From Amyelois transitella (taxonomy: Eukaryota > Arthropoda > Insecta > Lepidoptera > Pyralidae): 64,000 nt of DNA. A program made the position numbers and the translations under genes. The stretch's first letter is position 1; each line of letters opens with the position of its first letter. Shown piece after piece: positions 58,500 through 64,000 of this stretch. The notes below the pieces were generated by a model. The model was given only the letters and a program-made list of their open reading frames with translations. It was not told the origin of the DNA and ran no database searches. The stretch is from assembly GCF_032362555.1 (NCBI RefSeq), contig NC_083527.1, positions 4,030,001 to 4,094,000 of the forward strand. Reading direction: 5' to 3'.

Positions 58500-59195
58500 C
58501 TTCAAATAAAGAACTTTAATATTCTATAAACGCTGCCTACAAGTAAAGTTACTAATAACTTAAAGTTAATAATGCTATTACCTTATAACAACTCTTAATC
58601 TCTATCACATAGGTCTTCTAAAGCTAAAACTAACATTCTTGATCATGATAAGTACGCATAATAGTTATCATTACGTCATAAACCCGCCGTGTTTCAAGTA
58701 CTTTATCATAATACCCACAGAGTATAGTCGAATTAAATTGAATTCCAAGGAGACTAAAGCTCCAAACTTTTGATGAGAGATACTCGTACACAGACAGAGA
58801 TCTAGTTAGACAATGAGTATAATATAGATATAAATAGTTCGCGTGCCAAATTTCGTGGTAAAGGGATGACAAATGAACAATTCTTAAAAGTATTCCGCTT
58901 GGCTTTTTACTTCAGTCATTATCACTTAAGTGTAAAACGTATAAACTAATCTGTTGAATTAACAAAAATAGTTGGTCGACTCAAAATTCAATCGTGTTTT
59001 GTTTGTAACGAATAAACCTAAAAACTTCTTAATCAATTTCAATGACAATTGAGAAGGAAAGAAGGAGAGAAGCCGGAAAAGTCTAGCTAAAACACGAGAT
59101 CCAGCAAGTACCCGCCTGAGGATAGCGAGCTACTTGGAAGCGCCGAAGTAGACCAAAGAAGAAGGTCCGAAGCGCATGCGTGCGCTTATATATTA
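58500..59195. other. Intergenic, nothing recognised
   Basis: No gene or repeat with a second copy here. Confidence 0.4.
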
Positions 59196-59199
59196 TGCT

Positions 59200-59470
59200 A
59201 GCTGTGCCCGCGACTTCGTCCGCGTGGAATAGTTATTTTGGACATCATGGTAGCCCTCAAGGATGAATTATTTCCCCCGTTTTTTTTCACATTTTCCATT
59301 ATTTCTTCGCTCCTAATAGTTGCAGCGTCATGTTATATAGCCTAAAGCCTTCCTCGATAAATGGTCTATTCAACACAAAAATAATTTTTCAATTCGAATC
59401 AGTCGTTCCTGAGATTAGCGCGTTCAAACAAACAAACAAACTCTTCAGCTTTATAATATTAGTATAGATG
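59200..59470 (+). repeat. 'CTAGCTGTGCCCGCGACTTC' family, copy 4
   Basis: GCTAGCTGTGCCCGCGACTT to CTTTATAATATTAGTATAGA; very like the copy at 17203. Confidence 0.85.
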
Positions 59471-59664
59471 GGATCCGGGGAGAGACCACGGCGGCATGAC
59501 GTCACATGTTCTCAGCTGTCGCGTCATCCTCAAAGTTACAAATTACCCTAGAGTTTCATCCGTCAAGTAGTTTATTTGCCAGGAGCCCAGGGTACGCCGT
59601 GATATAGACGCACTCTTTCATCTTTCCATTTTCCTAGTTGTAACCATATCTGCTATAAATACAT

Positions 59665-59722
59665 ACATAAAATCACGCCTCTTTCCCGGAGGGGTAGGCA
59701 GAGACCACATCCTTCCTTCCTT
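59665..59722 (-). mobile_element. LINE 3' end, very short
   Basis: ACATACATAAAATCACGCCT CTTTCCCGGAGGGGTAGGCA, identical to the LINE tail, truncated within ~60 bp. Confidence 0.8.
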
Positions 59723-60100
59723 CTACTATAAATACATTTATTTCACGGAACTGGCATTATCTTTAAATATCTACGTCAGTGGTCACAGCTGTTGTGCCAT
59801 CATCTACATTACAAATGACCCTTGTGTTGAATTAATCTAACGACATCTTCTGTTGACTCCCACGCGACCCGGAATTATACGTATTTGCTATTTTACGTCT
59901 AAACTTAGTTCCACATTCAGACTTCGCACGTACGCAATACTATATATAAAATTTCATGGGAACAGACATACAGAACATAGCTTTTTTTCTGCTATATATG
60001 ATCCCTAAGAGTTTTGCTACAAAAATAGACTATGTAGTACATGGAAATTGGTTTAATAGATGAAGCGAATTAAGGTAAGAAATAGAAAGAAAAGTTTTTT
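59723..60100. other. Intergenic, nothing recognised
   Basis: CCCACGCGACCCGGAATTA occurs here (near 59860) and again near 60638, a low-copy repeat of unknown class. Confidence 0.4.
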
Positions 60101-60104
60101 TTTG

Positions 60105-60538
60105 TCTTACATACATATGGTCACGTCTATATCCTTTGTGGGGTAGACAGAGCCAACAGTCTTGAAAAGACTGAATGGCCACGTTCAGTTATTTGGCTTA
60201 ATGAAAGTGAGATTCAAATAGTGACAGGTTGCTAGCCCATCGCCTAAAAAAGGCGGCCTCTGTGGCGCAGCGGTAGTGCGCTTGTCTGTGTCACCGGAGG
60301 TCCCGGGTTCGAATCCCGGCCAGGGCATGATGAGAAACGAACTTTCTTTGATTGACCTGGGCTTTGGATGTTTATCTATATAAGTATTTATTATAAAATA
60401 TAGTATCGTTGAGTTAGTATCTCGTAACACAAGTCTCGAACTTACTTCGAGGCTAACGTAATCTGTGTAATTTGTCCCGTATATATTTATTTATTTAAAA
60501 AATAATCCCAAGTTTGTAAGCCTATTCCTTTTTGTATT
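60105..60538 (-). repeat. Short tail-sharing element split by a tRNA-derived SINE
   Basis: CATATGGTCACGTCTATATC to GCCCATCGCCTAAAAA, then a SINE insertion, then AATCCCAAGTTTGTAAGCC. The outer element therefore predates the inner one. Confidence 0.85.
60252..60498 (+). mobile_element. tRNA-derived SINE, well preserved
   Basis: Pol III box A TGGCGCAGCGG (60263-60273) and box B GGTTCGAATCC (60306-60316) at tRNA spacing, in a tRNA-like head GGCCTCTGTGGCGCAGCG to CCGGCCAGGGCA. A ~170 bp non-tRNA body and an A/T-rich end follow. TAAAAAA flanks both ends as a possible target duplication. It lacks a full 3' acceptor arm and continues into a body, so it is not a tRNA gene. Confidence 0.88.
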
Positions 60539-62025
60539 ATTTGGGAATATATACAGTTTTTAAGTTATAAATGATCCCAGTGTAGGAGACGCGCGTCCCG
60601 CAGTTTGTTATGCTAATGACATCTTTTGTTGACCTCCCACGCGACCCGGAATTACATCTAGTTGCCGTTTTGTGTCTAAACTTAGACTTACACTTAATGC
60701 TTACTGGCTTTTCCACATCCACACTTATAATAAAGAGAAAAGATCTGTATTTTTATATCTTTGTAACGAATAAACTTTAAAACTACTGAACGATTTCGAA
60801 TTTTTAACCATTAGATAGCTACATTATCAGAAAGTGCCATAGTTTTTAATAATTTTTGGTCGATCCAGTAACACCTTGTAACAGTAGTAAAAATAAATTG
60901 CATTTTCAATCTCATAAAAAGAATCTACAATATTTACTTATATTTAATAAGCGCCTCCTAATTAACATTTGCTGGAAAAAGGACAAGATAAAGATGAGGT
61001 ACACATAGTACCTACATAAAATAGTTAACAACTTGTTCAAGTAAAAAAACTCCACTTTTAATTGACCAAGCGGGTGAAGCGAGTACGGCTTACAATCAAC
61101 TTGGCGCGAATATATATTTTTTTTGTATCGCGATAACTTTAACAAGATTTTGACAAAATTTTCGAAAAATCGGTAGTCAATAGGATCTTTCAATTAAATG
61201 TTATGTTGTTGTTTATGATACAACATCGGTAAACTAGATATGTATTATTTATTTTTTCATACAAAATGATAATAGAAAGCTTCTATCAAGCAAAATCATT
61301 GTAAGTAAATTTCTAGCGGTTGTTCTTTTCATATAAGTATTTTTACTACAAAACATCTTAACCACAGTGTATAAAATGTAAAAGTAATTCAGCGCCGACA
61401 CTCGTGATTTCTTCTAAGAATTTCTCAGCAATGAGGTCTTTTGTCGAACACACAACTGCGTCGCAATCCCGCAGACTTGGCTATAAGTAACTATTGTGGC
61501 TTTGATGTCTGCTTGTAGGATTGTACGTGTTTTAGCTACCTTTCTTGTTGAAAAGGATTTTGTACGGGTTATAAAGCAAATATACAATTCTGACCGTCGT
61601 CGGTGGACGGTTAAGGTGCCCGGAATAAAATAAAATATGAAATGAGCAAGTAAGGCGGTGGCTTCAGGTTCAAATCAAAGGAAATAGGACTTTCCTTCAA
61701 AATATAAAGTGATAAAAATATTTCCTTCGTCTTTAGAGGTCTTGTTAACATGGCAACCTCGCGTGTTAGGGAAGCCTTGACCGTCAATACCTTTTAATAT
61801 TTCTTGAAGACACCACTAGTTACGATAGTTTACAAGGGTTCGCTAACACGCTAACTTACAGTACTTTCAATGCCAAATGTCTTTATTCCAGTATACACAA
61901 TGGCCACAGATAAGGTAGTACCTATAACTGTGACAGACGTTTACATCTGACATCTAATGATATTTCGGCCAAATTTACGATTGGAAAACTCTAAAATATT
62001 TATTGCTTTTGGATGAAAATCCCTT
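60539..62025. other. Intergenic, no gene recognised
   Basis: Nothing with coding likeness. Open frames at 60912-61193 and elsewhere show no family resemblance. Confidence 0.4.
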
Positions 62026-62029
62026 ACCG

Positions 62030-62128
62030 ATATTGTGAATGCGAAAGTCTGTCTGTCTCTTCCGCTTTCACAGATCAACCGCTGGACCGATTCGAATGAA
62101 ATTTGGTATACATATAGTTAAATACCCT
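62030..62128 (-). repeat. Interspersed repeat, end fragment
   Basis: GTGAATGCGAAAGTCTGTCT and AACCGCTGGACCGATTCGAATG, the same end as at 11598 in the collagen gene. Confidence 0.6.
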
Positions 62129-62724
62129 CGTATATTTAACTATACATTATTTACGTATAATTATTATTGCTTAACACAAGTCTCTCCATTTTATTAACTC
62201 AATTTGTATGTGTACCTGCTATATATCGATACTTTGAAAATAAAAACCCATTCAGTATGTTGATGAGGGCCCCATATTTTAATATCTAATTATAATTATA
62301 ATTTTAATTCTAATATTGATGAGCATTGCGCTTTATTTATTTCTAATCCACGGTATGACGCGACAACCAAAGGAATAATGTATTAAGTATCGATCAGAAA
62401 CAGATGTTAGACGACCTAGACTCCTAGACAATAGGCATTGGTATTGTTCACGGCTTGAACTTGACGGCACTGAAAAAATATATTGATTAATATTTTATTC
62501 AAGTACCTGGGCGACTGAACACGCTCTGTTTTTTTTTTAGTTGCACACAAGAAGTAATTTTTTTACAAAACACAACTGTATATAATCGTACCTAGTATTA
62601 TAGGAATCGAAGCTAGAACGCCAACGTGAGAGGTAAATACGGTGACCGCTGAACCAATAGTTACGCTCGGGCGGCGCCGAATACCGTACCCTTATCTTAT
62701 ATGAGAAAATGGTTCATTCATTCA
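62129..62724. other. Intergenic, nothing recognised
   Basis: AT-rich spacer. Near 62605-62660 GAATCGAAGCTAGAACGCCA and CGCTGAACCAATAG suggest a decayed tRNA-like repeat but I cannot prove it. Confidence 0.35.
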
Positions 62725-62937
62725 TATAAGCACGTCTATAGCCCTTGCGGGGTAAGCAGAGCCAGCCAGTCTCGAAAGACGGATAGGCCATGTTCAGCTG
62801 TTAGGCTTAACGATAGAATTGAGATTCAAATAGTAAAAGGTTGCTAGCCCATCGCCTAAAAGAAGAATCCCAAGTTTATAAACCTATCCCTTAGTCGTCT
62901 TTTACGACATGCAAGGGAAAAGGATGGAGGGATCCTG
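62725..62937 (-). repeat. Short tail-sharing element
   Basis: TATAAGCACGTCTATAGCCC TTGCGGGGTAAGCAGAGCC to GAAAAGGATGGAGGGATCCT; head lost. Confidence 0.82.
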
Positions 62938-63875
62938 GGAAAATGATTTTGGGTAAAATTATAGGGAAAACAAAGTTTGCCAGACTTGGGACCCAGCTAT
63001 ATTGACTTTTCACACTGTGCGCACCTACATATGTTTCAAATTTCAACGAAACCGTTTGAGCAGTTTTCTAAAACATATGTAAGTATGTAGACATTGTAGA
63101 CAGACAAAACCCTCAGGTATAATATAAGTTTCTATTTTCTGCAAAACGCCACATAAAAACTGGTTTGAAATAAAAATAATCCCAAGAAAAAATCTATTGT
63201 GCCTTCATTCGGTTTCAAACCCAACCGAAAACGGTATCCATTACAAATAGCAGAAAATCAATCAACCGCTTACTACAAAGAATTTCGGCTATTCCAGATA
63301 AGGGATAGTTAATCTATCGGAAAGTAGGTACTCCATAAAATTGGGCTTATTCGGAATCTCTGACAATAGTTTTCACTCGCGGAAATACAATAAGATTATA
63401 TTGGGAGCTGTAACTTATCGTGCTATTTTTCCTTTATCTTCAATACATAAAAAAATAGTGGTGGAAAATATGTCTGTACACTGAATAAAAATATATACTT
63501 ATTGAAAATTAATGCTATATTGAAAAAATATCCGTATATTAACGAAACATTTTGTAATACAGAGTAATGATTAGTAATCATTTCGGTGGGACACAAATAC
63601 AAATAAAATGTAGAAAGAGTACCATTACTAATAAGATTTGGAAGAGAGTGCATAAATGCAATAAAGCCACCTTTTAACCTTTGATTTTTAACCGACTTCA
63701 AAAAAAGAGGAGGTTCGTATTTCGACCGTATTTTTGTCCAATATCTTAGATTAAAATTAGGATAAGATATTATGTTGTTGTTGTATTCATTCATTTATGA
63801 TTAGTCCACTGCCAAGTTATGAGCAAATAGCAGTTTATAAATGTTTTAGTAAAATCAAAGGATATCCTTTTAAAC
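62938..63875. other. Intergenic; repeat scraps
   Basis: Contains AACCGACTTCAAAAAAAGAG (63690-63709), a common lepidopteran repeat-end word, and 62990-63125 with ACCCAGCTATATTGACTTT resembling repeat text. The 123-codon minus frame at 63423-63794 resembles no protein. Confidence 0.4.
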
Positions 63876-63966
63876 TTGAGGTTCTTATTTTAGACGATGA
63901 ACTTGTAACCTGACACTATCTATGAAATTAATGTAACTTTTGTGTCTGTCGGGTATGTCTACCCCT
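63876..63966 (+). repeat. Short tail-sharing element, degraded, near window end
   Basis: TTCTTATTTTAGACGATGAA, CTTGTAACCTGACACTATC and GTCTACCCCTACGAGATA. Confidence 0.5.
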
Positions 63967-64000
63967 ACGAGATAGTATAGTGTTTTCGTAAAAAATATAA

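Noticed and set aside
60252..60325. A genuine tRNA gene
   Set aside because: Box A and B are good, but the arms do not close into a full cloverleaf and the homology continues ~170 bp beyond, as in the copy at 3289; it is a SINE.
63423..63794. 123-codon minus-strand open frame
   Set aside because: Low-complexity, hydrophobic AT-driven composition, no family likeness, overlaps repeat-end words.

Overview
This looks like an insect nuclear genome, almost certainly a moth or butterfly. It is AT-rich, its genes are split by many short introns, and it is full of interspersed repeats with (ATGT)n tails and of the 'GCCCGCGACTTCGTCCGC' repeat type common in Lepidoptera. No bacterial or organellar features are present.

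Layout. (1) 178-345, + strand: last coding exon of the mitochondrial phenylalanyl-tRNA synthetase gene (FARS2-like). (2) 1142-4957, - strand: complete coding region of translation initiation factor eIF2-alpha in six exons, with a probable 5' UTR exon just upstream. (3) About 5.3-9.6 kb: intergenic, with a LINE 3' end and repeat fragments. (4) 9610-18540, + strand: a complete 22-exon gene for a secreted FACIT-like collagen (signal peptide, thrombospondin N-terminal-like domain, two interrupted Gly-X-Y regions around a short coiled-coil-like linker). (5) 19130-39842, - strand: a gene of about 35 coding exons for the E3 ubiquitin ligase RNF123/KPC1 (SPRY domain near the N-terminus, C3HC4 RING at the C-terminus). 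Genes 4 and 5 converge, with stop codons 589 bp apart. (6) About 40-64 kb: no convincing gene, but dense mobile-element debris: a 5'-truncated, frameshifted non-LTR retrotransposon (51.5-53.7 kb), many copies of a short element that shares its 3' tail, copies of two other repeat families, a tRNA-derived SINE and a degenerate minisatellite. A possible non-coding first exon lies near 55.4 kb.

The genes are housekeeping or matrix genes and do not form a pathway together. The unusual parts are inside RNF123. A block made of a short element, intron sequence and 3' exon sequence (SPRY exon 5) is present three times in tandem. Partial, decayed copies of two other exons lie in its introns. The last intron uses a GC donor. 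One exon junction is out of frame by one base. An apparent trans-membrane stretch lies mid-protein.

The best system-level observation is that the abundant short repeat and the LINE carry nearly the same last ~40 bp followed by (ATGT)n, as expected of a SINE/LINE partnership. Exon coordinates were worked out by hand from splice sites and reading phase, and domain names come from recognition of the families; no database search was run.
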